From NCBI GenBank assembly GCA_036417435.1, contig CM070907.1, positions 55,598,001-55,662,000 of the forward strand: a DNA stretch of 64,000 nucleotides, in the 5' to 3' direction. Shown here piece by piece: positions 1 to 9,905 of this stretch. The DNA comes from Inia geoffrensis. Lineage: Eukaryota > Chordata > Mammalia > Artiodactyla > Iniidae. The notes under the pieces are model-generated. The model ran no database searches, was not told the DNA's origin, and saw only the letters and a list, made by a program, of their open reading frames with translations. The first letter of the stretch is position 1. Every line of letters begins with the position of its first letter. Made by a program: the position numbers and the translations under genes.

Positions 1-345
1 TTTTTTGAGATATAATTGACATATAACATTATATTAGTTTCAGGTGTACAAAATGATTCAATATTTGTATACATTGTGAAATGATCACCACAATAAGTTA
101 ACATCCATCACCAAACCACATAACTATAATTTTTTTCTTGTGATAAGAACTTTTGAGATTTATTCTCTCAGCAACTTTCAAATACGCAATGCAGTATTAT
201 TAACTACAGTCGCCATTATACACTGTATAATTATACATTGTAAAATTAACTGTACATTATATCCCCATGACTTATTTATTTTATAACTGGAAGTCCGTAC
301 CTTTTGACCACTTTCACCCATTTCACTTCTTGGTATAAGACTACT
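1..345 (-). mobile_element. L1 3' UTR fragment, antisense
   Basis: The text resembles the antisense 3' untranslated region of mammalian L1 (motifs such as ataattgacatataaca and atgatcaccacaataagt). The same motifs recur at 27540-27700 and 31985-32185. The element is cut by the window edge and has no coding capacity. Confidence 0.7.
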
Positions 346-642
346 CTTAAATAATTTGTTTTTGTGATTACCAAAGAGATACATAATTAGTATCGAAAAG
401 GATATGTGAAAAAATATGATACAAAGAAAAAAAAAACTTATAATCCTACCATCCAGAAAATTATTAAGATAAACTTGTACAAATATAGGGGAAAAAAGCA
501 TACAGATAGGATAAATATAAAGCTAAACAAATTATAAAACAAAGTTCACTAAAAATATGTATCATTACAGAGTGTACAGTATATTTGCCCATATAACATT
601 TTTTTTAAAAATCACTGCTTAATTGTCTATCTTTGCTGCTAA

Positions 643-758
643 ACTATGAGCTCCATAAGGACAAGGATCTTATCTATCTTGCTCACCAATGTATCCCCAG
701 TGTATAGTGTACCTGGCACACATTAGGTAATCAATTAACATTTGTTGAAAGAATCAAT
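643..758 (+). repeat. L2 3' end fragment
   Basis: Contains the L2 3'-end signature: ctccataaggacaaggatct, then accaatgtatccccagtg, cctggcacacattaggta and a closing attaacatttgttgaa. Diverged, so ancient. Confidence 0.6.
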
Positions 759-1164
759 CTTTTTTTTTTAAATGAAGCCCCAGGTTACTCTCTCAAGCAA
801 TATTTGATACTTCAAAAATTCTAACATAAAAGGAAAACAGAAAACACACTGATACCCTTTGTAATGGGATCTGCCACACAGTAAAAACAGAAAAACAAAA
901 ACACCCAGGCACAATATATTAAGACTATATCCATCAGGTAGAGAGCCAAAGAAATTTTCTCAAATCCAGGAACACACATCAATACCTTTCTTGAATACAT
1001 GATTCAGGCTAAAATGTACTTTGGGTCTGAATTGTTCTTACTTTCCCACACTATGTGAGGTTGTACATCTCACCATAAAGTTGTCATAGAGATAATTTTA
1101 GTCTATTAACGTATAGACTAGAATTCATAGACTACTAACTCCAGTTGATAAAAATCCCAGAGAG

Positions 1165-1500
1165 GGGACTTCCCCCCTGGTGCAGGGGTTAAGAATCCGC
1201 CTGCCAATGCAGGGGACACGGGTTTGATCCCTGGTCCGGGAGGATCCCACTTGCCATGGAGCAACTAAGCCCGTGCGCCACAACTACTGAGCCTGCACTC
1301 TAGAGCCCACGAGCCACAACGACTGAGCCCACGTGCCACAACTACTGAAGCCTGCCTGCCTAGAGCCCGTGCTTCGCAACAAGAGAAGCCACCGCAATGA
1401 GAAGCCCGCTCACTGCAACGGAGTACTAGAGAAAGCCCGCGCGCAGCAATGAAGGCCTAACGCAGCCATAAATAAATAAATAAATATATATATATATTTT
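1165..1500 (+). mobile_element. CHR-1-type SINE, long form
   Basis: A tRNA-derived cetacean/artiodactyl SINE. The head (gggacttcccccctggtgca) and a B-box-like ggtttgatccctgg are followed by repeated gagcccac / ccacaactactgag units and an A/T-rich tail ending in (ATAA)n and (TA)n. The direct repeat aaaaatcccagaga flanks it (1150-1163 and 1501-1514), which is the target-site duplication. Confidence 0.9.
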
Positions 1501-1633
1501 AAAAATCCCAGAGAAAAAAATAAGCATTTGAATAATGATAGTAACTCAAGCTCAGCTTTGTTACTTCTTACTAGATTAGAAAATCCTTAAAAGAAGGGCC
1601 CATGTTTAATGTCTTTTTAAAATAATCACCATA

Positions 1634-1757
1634 GGGAATTCCCCAGTGGTCCAGTGGTTAGGACTTTGCGCTATCAATGCCAAGGGCCTGGCTTCAGTCC
1701 CTGGTCCAGGAACTAAAATCCCACAAGCCGTGTGGCCAAAAAAAAAAAAGGGTATTT
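1634..1757 (+). mobile_element. Short CHR-type SINE
   Basis: A short tRNA-derived SINE starting gggaattccccagtggtcca, with a B-box-like segment, ending gtgtggcc then an A-run. Flanking direct repeat taatcaccata at about 1623-1633 and 1769-1779. Confidence 0.85.
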
Positions 1758-2415
1758 AAAAAAATACATAATCACCATAATGTTTACTGCACTTAGAATA
1801 TAGCAAATATTCAATATACAAATTAAGTAAATGAAGTAGGTAATAAATGCTTACCTTCCTTACTAGCTGAGAATTTAACAACACTGGTAAATTTCAAGGC
1901 AAACTTTTTAGTAATTTAAAAAAGAAAGTCAGTTTTCATTAACAGGCCCAATTTAGCCAGAAAACTCCTGTCCCTATTACCTCCAGTTCCAGGACAATGC
2001 CAACAACCTCCCTCCGAACGTCCATAACTTTTGGTTACCTCAACTCTGTGATATACCAAAAATGATGGAAAAGAAATACCTTTCTCTCCTTCCCTCTAAT
2101 AAATGTCTAAAGAATATTTCTTCTTTCAAAGGTGGAAGAGCCAAAACTAGACATTTTCAACCAAACGAGGTTGTGGTTCCAGCAATGCTACCACCAACAG
2201 CCTACCACTGTAGATCCATGCAACTCCTGGCACATGTACCTGGTAAGATCTTTTGCTCAAAGCAACATATGGTGACTCTAGTTATGGTAAAGTCATCTTT
2301 CTACCTTATGAGTGAACCTAAAAACTGCTGTCACACAATTCGATGATCACCAACAGAAGAGAACATATCAAGTTACAATCACAAGTCCAGTTAAAAAAAT
2401 AAGGTATATCCTTTT

Positions 2416-2618
2416 TTTTTTTTTTTTGCAGTGCGTGGGCCTCTCACTGTTGTGGCCTCTCCCGTCGCGGAGCACAGGCTCTGACGCACAGGCTCAGCAG
2501 CCATGGCTCACGGGCCTAGCCGCTCCGCGGCATGTGGGATCTTCCCGGACCGAGGCAGGAACCCGTGTCCCCTGCATAGGCAGGGGGACTCCCAGCCACT
2601 GCACCACCAGGGAAGCCC
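2416..2618 (-). mobile_element. CHR-2-type SINE
   Basis: Antisense copy: poly-T first, then gtgggcctctcactgttgtg and so on to ccaccagggaagccc. Target-site duplication ggtatatccttt at 2403-2414 and 2619-2630. Short open frames on both strands here come only from the SINE. Confidence 0.9.
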
Positions 2619-3169
2619 GGTATATCCTTTTATACTCGACATTTTGACTGCAAGAGTTAAACTTCAATTCATTTAAAAATGCGAAACACAAATCAAAACT
2701 AAAATTACACTAAAAATTAAAATTAAAAAACCAAAACAAACCAAAAAACTAATGATTCAACTTGTTTAATACTATACAGTAACTCAGTCAACCTTATCCA
2801 TACACACCTTAATAGACTGTTATTAGATACATATAACTTCTCAATCAGTACCCATACAAAGACTATGTTTAAAGAATGAAAAACTATATTTTCCTCTTGA
2901 AGACGAATGCCCTCTGGAGGAGAGGGAAGATACTTGGGAGCCTTGGATGTTGGTAATTCCACAAAGTCAGTGTCCACTTTTGTTTACAGTCATACCTCCT
3001 GATCAACCACCTCCCATCAAGAGGAAGCTGGGGAGGTCCATACAGAGCACAGGATTGGGAGGGCTACAGTAGACTGAGGGAGAGGGAATAAAACACACCT
3101 TCAGTTGGCACGTTCTTTTCCTATTCTAACTAATATCAATAACAAATCTAAGATTCTACCAAAAACTGT

Positions 3170-3330
3170 ATAATCTTGGGCACTGGACAGCTGAATCAAT
3201 CTCTTGAACCTTAGTTTCCTATTTCTGCCAAATACGAATAATAGTACCAACCTCAGAGAATAGTTGTAAGAAATAAGGAGATGATGTTTGCACATAGTAA
3301 ATGCTCAATAAATGGTAGCTTATATCCTTA
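3170..3330 (+). repeat. MIR SINE
   Basis: Ancient mammalian MIR: accttagtttcctatttctg, aataatagtaccaacctcag, then gtaaatgctcaataaatgg. Confidence 0.65.
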
Positions 3331-3680
3331 AGACTAAACAAGTAGTTTATAAAACCAAATTCAATAATTGACACTGTAGGGGATGAGGAGCATTCTAAGC
3401 TGAAGCCATAATGTCAAATTAAGACTTATAAACAAAAATTTAAGGGAAAGATCATAAAGGGCCTAAACAAGGACAATACAGAGAAATACAGCCTTGTCCA
3501 AAGATGTCATAATGTCGATATACCTACAACGACTAGGTAAAAAAGAATTTAACTGGCAACTCAGAAGAATATGCTTTACAAACCTTTTAAGGAATAATCA
3601 CACTAGGAAAATCCAAAAGTTTTATAAAATAGGATTATTGAAATGGCACTAAGAACTGCCTTTTAAAAATACTAAAATGT

Positions 3681-3896
3681 GGGCTTCCCTGGTGGCGCAG
3701 TGGTTGAGAGTCCGCCTGCCGATGCAGGGGACACGGGTTCGTGCCCCGTTCCGGAAAGATCCCACATGCCGCGGAGCGGCTGGGCCCGTGAGCCATGGCC
3801 GCTGAGCCTGCGCGTCCGGAGCCTCTGCTCCACAACGGGAGAGGCCACAACAGTGAGAAGCCCGCATACCGCAAAAAAATAAATAAATAAATAAAT
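3681..3896 (+). mobile_element. CHR-2-type SINE
   Basis: Near full-length CHR-2 copy starting gggcttccctggtggcgcag and ending in a (TAAA)n tail. Flanked by the 16-bp direct repeat aaaaatactaaaatgt at 3665-3680 and 3897-3912. High similarity to the copies at 23016, 60538 and 61951 suggests a young insertion. Confidence 0.92.
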
Positions 3897-4099
3897 AAAA
3901 ATACTAAAATGTATATAGAGCAAAACTCCTTTGATTATAACAAAGACTTTTCCCCAAGAGCACAACAGCTCAACATTACACTGTGCTTAAACTCCTTTCT
4001 CACTACAAGCTAAAAATTTAACATTTTCATTCCAAATGTACTTTTGTGTATTCTACCTCACAAATATCTGTAATAAAATTTGTAATACAAGAATATTTA

Positions 4100-4215
4100 G
4101 GGAATTCCCTGGCGGTCCAGTGGTTAGGACTTGGCACTTTCACTACCAGGGTCCAGGTTCAATCCCTGGTCGGGGAACTAAGATCCAGCAGGCAGTGCGG
4201 CATGTCCAAAAAAAA
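4100..4215 (+). mobile_element. Short CHR-type SINE
   Basis: Starts ggaattccctggcggtccag and ends in an A-run. Target-site duplication aagaatattta at 4089-4099 and 4216-4226. Confidence 0.9.
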
Positions 4216-4264
4216 AAGAATATTTATAAGTACTTGGTTTATGAAAGGATTTTTGAAACATTAC

Positions 4265-4350
4265 ATTTGATCCTCAGATATTACCTCTATTTACTCAAGA
4301 AACTGAGGTCCATAGAAATTAAGTAATTTGCCCCACAAATTATTACACTA
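4265..4350 (-). repeat. MIR fragment
   Basis: Short antisense MIR core (actcaagaaactgaggtcca, then aagtaatttgccc). Confidence 0.5.
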
Positions 4351-5234
4351 TTATTATACTATTCAAGAGGTTGATTCAGCTGTCCAGAGATTATCAGCAA
4401 AATATTTAGTTCAACTAAAACCAATGTCTTTCAACTCTTCCTAGTACACCACAACTCCTTCCCCAAAACTCAGTCCAAATCTTCTTAGTTGGAGCAGTAT
4501 TATCAACTACTACAAGTAGGTTAACCATCACCAAAGGCCTGAAAATCTTTTCCCTGCACAGTAGCAGCATTTCACCTGCAAAGACTTTTCACTTGCCAAG
4601 GATCTTGAACTGTGTAACGTTAATTATTCTTGGATCACCTTATGACAAGATCTATTATTATAGTTGAAACTATACCAACAGTAATGCATGGCTGAACCCA
4701 CTGGTATAATCTCTCAACTCATATTACTTCTCATTTTTTACTTAGCTAGTCGCCCATTGTTCAATCCTAGATAGAAAAGTAACATGAAGTATTAGACTGC
4801 CTCTGATATTTTTTCTTGTTACTAACAGAAGCCAAATGCAGTGTCCAAAATACTTAAAAGGAATGGAGAAGCAAGCAATCTTATATACCACCCAAAATAT
4901 AATGCCAGGACAGAAAATTTATGCCTGCATTCCAACTTGGTCCAAATACATTCCAAAAACAATTTACCAGCAATCCCTTTCCTCAAATTCCCACATTTCT
5001 CTCTTATAGATACATTACCATCATTTCCCAAGGTATCCTAAAAGTAAGTTATAAGGCACCCTCCTTCATAATGACCATTTCCGTAAAAGAAATATAAATA
5101 CAATTTGATAGCCATCAAATTGCAATTGAAATTACTATATTGGGGAGTTTAACTTTTCAAGAAATTCTGCAGAAGTCTTTATATAATCTTTTATTTGCCA
5201 GAGTTTGTGAATGGTAGAGGAGATCTGGTAAGAA

Positions 5235-5308
5235 GAGATATATGCCTGTACCATAACTGCTGTATTAATTTGAGATATATGCCTGTACCATAACTGCTGT
5301 ATTAATTT
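5235..5308. repeat. 37-bp tandem duplication
   Basis: Two exact copies of a 37-bp unit (5235-5271 and 5272-5308), beginning gagatatatgcctgtaccat. The identity implies a recent local duplication or an assembly artefact. It lies in RSF1 intron 1. Confidence 0.95.
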
Positions 5309-5520
5309 GAGTCTTTGGTAGCCATAATATAATTTTCTTTATAGGTAATATTTTGAACAACTTCACACTTGGGCTCTTCCTAGCTATGTAAATATATTGT
5401 TAACAGAAACTTCTTCATTTCCATGGAGAATTAAAGAGCGGCCCTGATTTCTTGTAAAGGAAATAGCTATCTGTTTTGCACAATACCCAGTCCACTGTGG
5501 CCACCTAATACGGACAAAAA

Positions 5521-5535
5521 GGGGGGGGGGGGGGG
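5521..5535. repeat. G15 homopolymer
   Basis: An uninterrupted run of 15 G preceded by five A. Such runs are rare in mammals, length-unstable and error-prone in sequencing. Confidence 0.95.
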
Positions 5536-5683
5536 AAGACCTATTTGGAAACGTTTCTTCTCCAGCCAAGGGCTGTTCCCAGATAAAGACAATGCTCAGA
5601 GTACAACAAAAAAACCCTTCTCTGAAAAAAGAAATGTGCCAGAAAGCAGAGGCATGGATCGGGAATAAATAGGGAGTGAGTGT

Positions 5684-5905
5684 ATGCGCTCAATGAGGGC
5701 TGGAGGCAGCAGGCGCAGCGCGGAGATGCTCCAGCGAAAAGAACCACCAGCCGCTGCCGCCGCCGCAGCAGCAGCAGCAGCAGCAGGAAGTTTCAATGGG
5801 GCCGGGCAGAGCATGCGCCCTGAAGCCGCGCGGTGGCCTTATGTGGAAGGAGCACCACTTGCGAACACCAATAATAGACCGGCGGCACCAGAGAGAGAAA
5901 CATGA
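5684..5905. other. GC-rich patch with GCC/CAG triplet repeat
   Basis: A GC- and CpG-rich patch about 1.1 kb downstream of the RSF1 start (in RSF1 sense), separate from the main CpG island. At 5750-5786 several GCC/GCT units run into seven perfect CAG units (5766-5786). It yields poly-alanine in one frame on each strand, which creates spurious open frames. It may belong to the extended promoter or to an alternative exon; the sequence alone cannot show that. Confidence 0.6.
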
Positions 5906-6835
5906 GCAACAAGCACCTTCTTCAACTGTTTCCCCTCCGTCTGAGCCCCTCCTCCACCCTACATACTAACCACCCCACCCTACCCTGCAAATGGGAGGGC
6001 GACTTCTTCTTCCCCTAAGCCTTATGCCAGGATGAAGGGGGAAGGGACTGGAAAAGTGGGGAGATGCTCTTCTATTATTTGGGGGGAGGTGGGGAGGAGG
6101 AAAACTATGGGGGAGGAGAAATTAACCCTCTACCCTCCAAAGTGGAGAAGCTGAACCGACTTCATCCCCCAAAGCGAGAATGGAGGAGGACCCCCTCCTA
6201 AGGAGGAGGAGCAAACCTCCGGACTCAGAGGAAGGAGTTTGGGGGGTTAAACCAGCCCTGGAGGGGAAAGGAAAAGAGATCATAGCCGACTCTCTCGGGG
6301 GAGTTCCCACTAGAGGGAGGGAGAGATGAAGTGTCCGCTGCCCCCGCCCACCCAGGTGGAGGGAGAGAAAGGGGCGCCCCGAGAAGATGAGCCCAGCCTC
6401 CCCGGAGATGGTAGCGAGGATGGTGGGAGGAGGGGAGGGAGTGAGGGAGGAGTAGAGGAGAAAAGCGCAAAGCTGGCCGGAACCTGCGCTCCCCTTCCCC
6501 CGCCACCGAGAGGGAGGATTGGGGGGCCCGGCCCCCGCCGCGGGATAGCAGTCCCAGGGGCGGCCGACCAGCACAATGACCCCTCCCCGCCCCCAGCCCA
6601 GACCTAGCCCGCGACGCCCCCACCTCTGCTGGGCGTCGGGCGGAGGGGCCCTATGGGGCCTCCGCCCCGCCTCCCCACTGCCCAAGACCCCGGGGGCTGG
6701 GAGGAGAAGACCGGCCGGCCAGAACTGCGCCCCAGCGGGAGGACAGAGCCGCGGAGGTCCGGGGTGTCTGTGAGGAGCGGAGAGAAGGAGCATGCCAGGG
6801 CCGCTTCCCGCCGGGCGTTCGGGCCCCTAGCTTAC

Positions 6836-7022
6836 CTTCTCCGTTGCCAACGTCCGGCGGCGGAGCTTGCAGCACCCGCTCCAGCTCGGGGAACGGCAAC
6901 TCAGGCAGGTCGAGCAGCGGCCCGTAGCGCTCCAAGAAGGAGCAGACTACGGCGAAGTTGGGGCAAGAACCCGGGCAGCCCGGAGGAGCCATAGCCACCG
7001 CCGCTGCCGCCGCCGCCGCCAT
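6836..7022 (-). CDS. RSF1: RSF1 coding exon 1, remodeling and spacing factor 1
   Basis: The reverse strand encodes 62 residues plus one base. The protein opens with an alanine tract, then APPGCPGSCPNFAVV and FLERYGPLLDLPELPFPELE, and closes PPPDVGNGE. The exon ends GAAG before gtaagc (donor at 6835), so the next codon, probably valine, is completed in exon 2 outside the window. RSF1 is the histone-binding partner of the ISWI ATPase SMARCA5 in the RSF chromatin-remodelling complex, in the nucleus. Exon 1 carries the start of its DDT-type domain (from about residue 17); the PHD finger lies in later exons. The start codon is the only plausible one and lies in an AAAATGGCGGC context. The GCN-encoded alanine tract probably varies in length between species. 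Identification rests on the near-exact N-terminal match to the known protein and on synteny. Confidence 0.95.
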
Positions 7023-7025
7023 TTT
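7015..7025 (-). promoter_or_regulatory. YY1-type site overlapping the RSF1 start codon
   Basis: On the minus strand the start codon lies in AAAATGGCGGC, which fits the YY1 consensus AANATGGCGGC. YY1 sites just downstream of the TSS and over the initiator ATG are known in housekeeping genes. Binding is inferred. Confidence 0.55.
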
Positions 7026-7440
7026 GAACTGGAGGATGGAGGAGGAGGCGATAGGGGGGTGGGGGGAGTTGGGGTGCCGAGGAATGGCAGGGCAACCTTA
7101 CAGACGACAGGAGGCGCTAGCAAGTGGGCGCCCCTGCGGATCCGAGCGTCTCAGGCACGGCGCAGCGATCCCACAATACAACGGCGGCCCGGAGCAGTCG
7201 AGAACCGAGTCAGACGTAGGAAAGAGAGGCGCCCCGTGCCTTTCGCTTTCTGCTCTCTTTCCGCCCCCCTCCCTCGCTCCTCCCACTTCGGGTTCGCCAC
7301 TGCCTCGTGTGACAAGGGGAATGAAAACAAGGGCTGCGGGGCAGGGAGGCGGGCTGGAAGCTGGAGAGGCGGGAGTTTTAGGAGCGGTGACCAATAGGCT
7401 TGAAGGGGGCGGAGCTTCACTCGATAACAGGCCAAAAGAC
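7023..7440. promoter_or_regulatory. Bidirectional promoter between RSF1 and AAMDC
   Basis: About 420 bp separate the RSF1 start codon from the likely AAMDC first exon. The interval is CpG-rich and has no TATA box at an expected place, as in many divergent housekeeping pairs. The RSF1 5' UTR must occupy its left part. A G-rich tract at 7055-7075 on the plus strand (G6, G6 and G4 runs) could form a quadruplex. Confidence 0.7.
7391..7415 (+). promoter_or_regulatory. CCAAT box and GC box, AAMDC side
   Basis: gaccaatagg places a CCAAT motif (NF-Y type) at 7391-7395. Ten bases on, gggggcggagc is a GC box (SP1/KLF type) at 7405-7415. Both lie about 40-150 bp upstream of the proposed AAMDC first-exon donor. 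Confidence 0.6.
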
Positions 7441-7556
7441 TTTTCCAGGGCCGCGCGAGTCGTGGGGGGATCGCCTAGCCGGGTCCTCGGGAGCAAAAGT
7501 GAGAGGTAAAGCAGTGAGCCTTTCGAGATTGCTGCTCCTCGGAGAGAGGGCGTTGG
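7440..7556 (+). other. AAMDC: Probable non-coding exon 1 of AAMDC
   Basis: AAMDC needs a 5' exon upstream of its first coding exon at 15831. The best donor in the CpG island is GTTGG before gtaagt at 7557; a weaker alternative is gagag before gtaaag near 7506. The left boundary is only a guess from the distance to the CCAAT and GC boxes; the transcription start cannot be read from the sequence. It would join exon 2 entirely within the 5' UTR. Confidence 0.5.
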
Positions 7557-8209
7557 GTAAGTTTGGGGGGGGCACTCCCGGGACAGAAACTGGGGTACCA
7601 GATGGTGGGGGACGTTGAGGAGAGTGAATAAGAAGCAACAAAAGAGCAGAATAGGGGGGAAATAAACGATTCTGAGAAAAAGTTGGAGAAGGGAAGGGTA
7701 GAGAGGTGCCCTGAATTAGGGGTTGGGATGGAACCTTTGTATGGAGATGTCTCAGTGAAAGTTTGCTGAGGGATACTGCTAAGGTACAAGAACCGCACCT
7801 GTGCTGGAAAGCAGTGTCTGAAAACTATGGGGGACGAGGGCCTGATGGAACGAGGCTCTGCCGGGATCACTAGTCTGCGGAGTTGGGGCCCTGCTAGGAA
7901 ATCAGGGTCTAAAGGGACCAGGCTCTTCACAGGGACCAAGGTGTGAGAGGACAGGGCCCTGCTGTGGTTGCCAGCGTGTGAGGGGGAGGGGCTTTGTTGA
8001 GGCACGAAGATCTGGGGACCAGGCTCTGTAGCGGCCCAAGATCAGAGGATGGGGTGGACTAGGACTGCACTGAGGTTGGACATGGTAGGAAACTTTGTGC
8101 AAGGGCAAAAAGTTTGTTACAAGACAGGGTTCCGCTTCGTTGGGAGGAGTGAGCATTCTTCCACAAAGAATCTCGGAAAAACCATCAGTAATGCAAAGTA
8201 GAATGTGCG

Positions 8210-8430
8210 GCTTGGGATACAATGTGCATTTTGGTTAAGAGCCTGAGCTTTGGAGTTCAGCAAGACTTGATTTCTAACGGAACCGCCTCAGGACATTGCG
8301 GAAGATTTTTTATTTCTTTGAACCTCTGTAAAGTCGGGGTGATAATAGTACCTACAACATAGGATTTTACTAGATAATTCACAGTAAATTGATTAGCACA
8401 ATGCCCTGGCACACTGTAAATACTTTAAAA
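8210..8430 (+). repeat. MIR SINE
   Basis: MIR features: gagcctgagctttggagttc, gataatagtacctacaacat, ccctggcacactgtaaatac. Confidence 0.65.
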
Positions 8431-8861
8431 ATATTAGTTGCTACTATTGAAGAAAATTCCTAAAACTTAGAGTTCAGCTATTTGTAATTGATAGTTTACT
8501 ACTTTGAGCCAAAAATTTCAGTGCGCATTTAAAATTTATATAGTATCTACTTACTAAAAAGAATTTCAAAGTATAATATAAACCATTTAAAATAGGACCA
8601 TTTATAATTAAAGGAAAATAAAGAAATATATAGGCAAGTAATTATATTGGGAACAGAGAAAATGATTACCACAATTAAAAATTGAATTTTGTTCTGCATT
8701 TCTAGGTAAAAAAGGGAAAAACTGTAATGTTCTATATCAGACTTATTATCTAAAGAAAGAAAGAATACTCGTTTATCAAGAGAAAAAAATTCTATATTAT
8801 AAGAGGACCTTATTACCTAGAATACTGATTCTTAATCTCAAATAATATACAAACCCTTTTT

Positions 8862-8993
8862 GGGACTTCCCCATCAGTCCAATGGTTAAGACTCTGCCTT
8901 CCAATGCAGGAGGTGAGGGTTTGATCCCTGGTCGGGGAACTAAGATCCCACATACCAGTGAGGTGCAGCAAAAAACTTAAAAAAAAAAAAATT
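8862..8993 (+). mobile_element. CHR-type SINE, first of a tail-to-tail pair
   Basis: Starts gggacttccccatcagtcca and ends with an A-run. Preceded by tacaaaccctttt (8848-8860) and followed by the same motif at 8994. Confidence 0.85.
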
Positions 8994-9007
8994 TACAAAC
9001 CCTTTTT

Positions 9008-9323
9008 ATTAATTTATTTATTTTAATTTTTTATTTATTTATTTTTGGCTGTGTTGGGTCTTTGTTGCTGTGCACGGGCTTTCTCTAGTTGTGGCGAGCA
9101 GCGGCTACTCTTCGTTGCAGTGCAATTGTGGTGGCTTCTCTTTGCTGCGGAGCATGGGCTCTAGGCATGTGGGCTTCAGTAGTTGTGGCATGCAGGCTCA
9201 GTAGTTGTGGTGCTGGGGCTTAGTTGCTCCACGGCATGTGGGGTCTTCCCAGACCAGGGCTCGAACCTGTGTCCCCTACTTTGGCAGGCGGATTCTTAAC
9301 CACTGCACCACCAGGGAAGTCCC
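9008..9323 (-). mobile_element. CHR-1-type SINE, second of a tail-to-tail pair
   Basis: Antisense long-form SINE running from a T/A-rich tail and ggctgtgttgggtctttgtt to ccaccagggaagtccc. It is flanked by tacaaaccctttt at 8994-9007 and 9324-9337. It therefore inserted next to the downstream target-site duplication of the preceding SINE, in the opposite orientation. Confidence 0.88.
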
Positions 9324-9375
9324 TACAAACCCTTTTTAAAGGAAAAAAAACGTTCTTTTAAAATTTACAAATATT

Positions 9376-9650
9376 GGGAGGGGGAGGAATTGGGAGATTG
9401 GGATTGACACATATACACTATAGATACTATGTATAAAATAGATTACTAACGAGAACATACTTTATAGCACAGGAATTGTACTTAATGCACTGTGGTGACC
9501 TAAATGGAAAGGAAATCCAAAAAAGAGGGGATATATGTATATGTATAGCTGATTCATTTTGCTGTACAGTAGAAACTAACACAACATTGTAAAGCAGCTA
9601 TATGCCAATAAAAATTAATTTTATAAAAAATAAAATTTACAAATACTCTT
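9376..9650 (+). mobile_element. L1 3' end, sense
   Basis: Terminal L1 3' UTR: gggagattgggattgacaca, tggaaaggaaatccaaaaaa, gctgattcattttgctgtac, then agcagctatatgccaataaa and an A-rich tail. Confidence 0.8.
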
Positions 9651-9689
9651 GAAAATTTCAGTTTAAGAAATACTGATGTAATTAAAGTC

Positions 9690-9798
9690 TATACAGCAAT
9701 GTGAATGTACTTCATGCCATTGAACTACACACTTAAAAATGGTTAAAATGGTAAGATTTATGTTATGTATATTGTGCCACAATAGAAAAGTTTAAAAA
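9690..9798 (+). mobile_element. Older L1 3' end
   Basis: An ancient L1 3' terminus: cacttaaaaatggttaaaat, ttatgttatgtatattgtgc, cacaatagaaaag. The U6 chimera begins at the end of its A-rich tail. Confidence 0.6.
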
Positions 9799-9905
9799 GT
9801 GCTCGTTTCGGCAGCACATATATTAAAATTGGAATGATACAAAGAAGATTAGCATGGCCCCTGCACAAGGATGACATGCAAATTCGTGAAGCATTCCATA
9901 TTTTT
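9799..9905 (+). pseudogene. U6 snRNA pseudogene (5' half of a U6-L1 chimera)
   Basis: A full-length 107-bp match to spliceosomal U6 snRNA, from gtgctcg to the terminal TTTTT. By eye it differs from the functional sequence at seven sites, all C-to-T or G-to-A. One change turns the essential ACAGAGA box into ACAAAGA. Proximal-sequence-element and TATA sequences needed for U6 transcription are not evident upstream, where an old L1 tail lies instead. It is therefore a dead retrocopy. It passes directly into an L1 3' end. Confidence 0.93.

Larger units (their letters stand above)
1..6835 (-). other. RSF1: RSF1 intron 1 (5' part only)
   Basis: Everything left of the RSF1 exon 1 donor is intron of that minus-strand gene. 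No further RSF1 coding exon was recognised, so exon 2 lies beyond the left edge. The stretch holds an antisense L1 3' end, five CHR SINEs, L2 and MIR fragments, a 37-bp tandem duplication and, from about 5680, increasingly GC-rich DNA leading into the CpG island. Bases 346-640, 761-1149, 1780-2400, 2631-3170 and 4350-5230 show nothing I can name. Confidence 0.85.
6300..7480. promoter_or_regulatory. CpG island of the RSF1/AAMDC promoter
   Basis: From about 6300 to 7480 the sequence is strongly GC-rich with abundant CpG, in contrast to the AT-rich flanks. It covers RSF1 coding exon 1, its presumed 5' UTR and the probable AAMDC first exon. This is the expected form of a housekeeping, head-to-head promoter. 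Boundaries were judged by eye, not from a computed CpG ratio. Long open frames across the island on both strands follow from the scarcity of AT-rich stop codons. Confidence 0.85.

Noticed and set aside
178..501. 107-codon minus-strand frame
   Set aside because: AT-rich L1 3' UTR and flank; no protein-like features.
3681..3760. tRNA gene
   Set aside because: The SINE heads carry B-box-like tRNA promoter remnants, but no cloverleaf with anticodon and acceptor stems can be formed.
5596..5905. Poly-alanine proteins on both strands
   Set aside because: Produced by the GCC/CAG repeat; flanks show no conserved protein sequence.
6122..6793. 223-codon minus-strand open frame beside RSF1 exon 1
   Set aside because: Lies in the CpG-rich first intron of RSF1, is proline/glycine/serine-rich low-complexity, and is past a clear splice donor. 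Long frames are expected where AT-rich stops are rare.
6651..6835. Extension of RSF1 exon 1 past residue 62
   Set aside because: The frame stays open, but the donor gtaagc at 6835 and the known protein sequence show the exon ends at 6836.
6867..7509. 176- and 183-codon plus-strand frames across the CpG island
   Set aside because: Antisense to RSF1 exon 1 or in the promoter; composition-driven, no recognisable domain.
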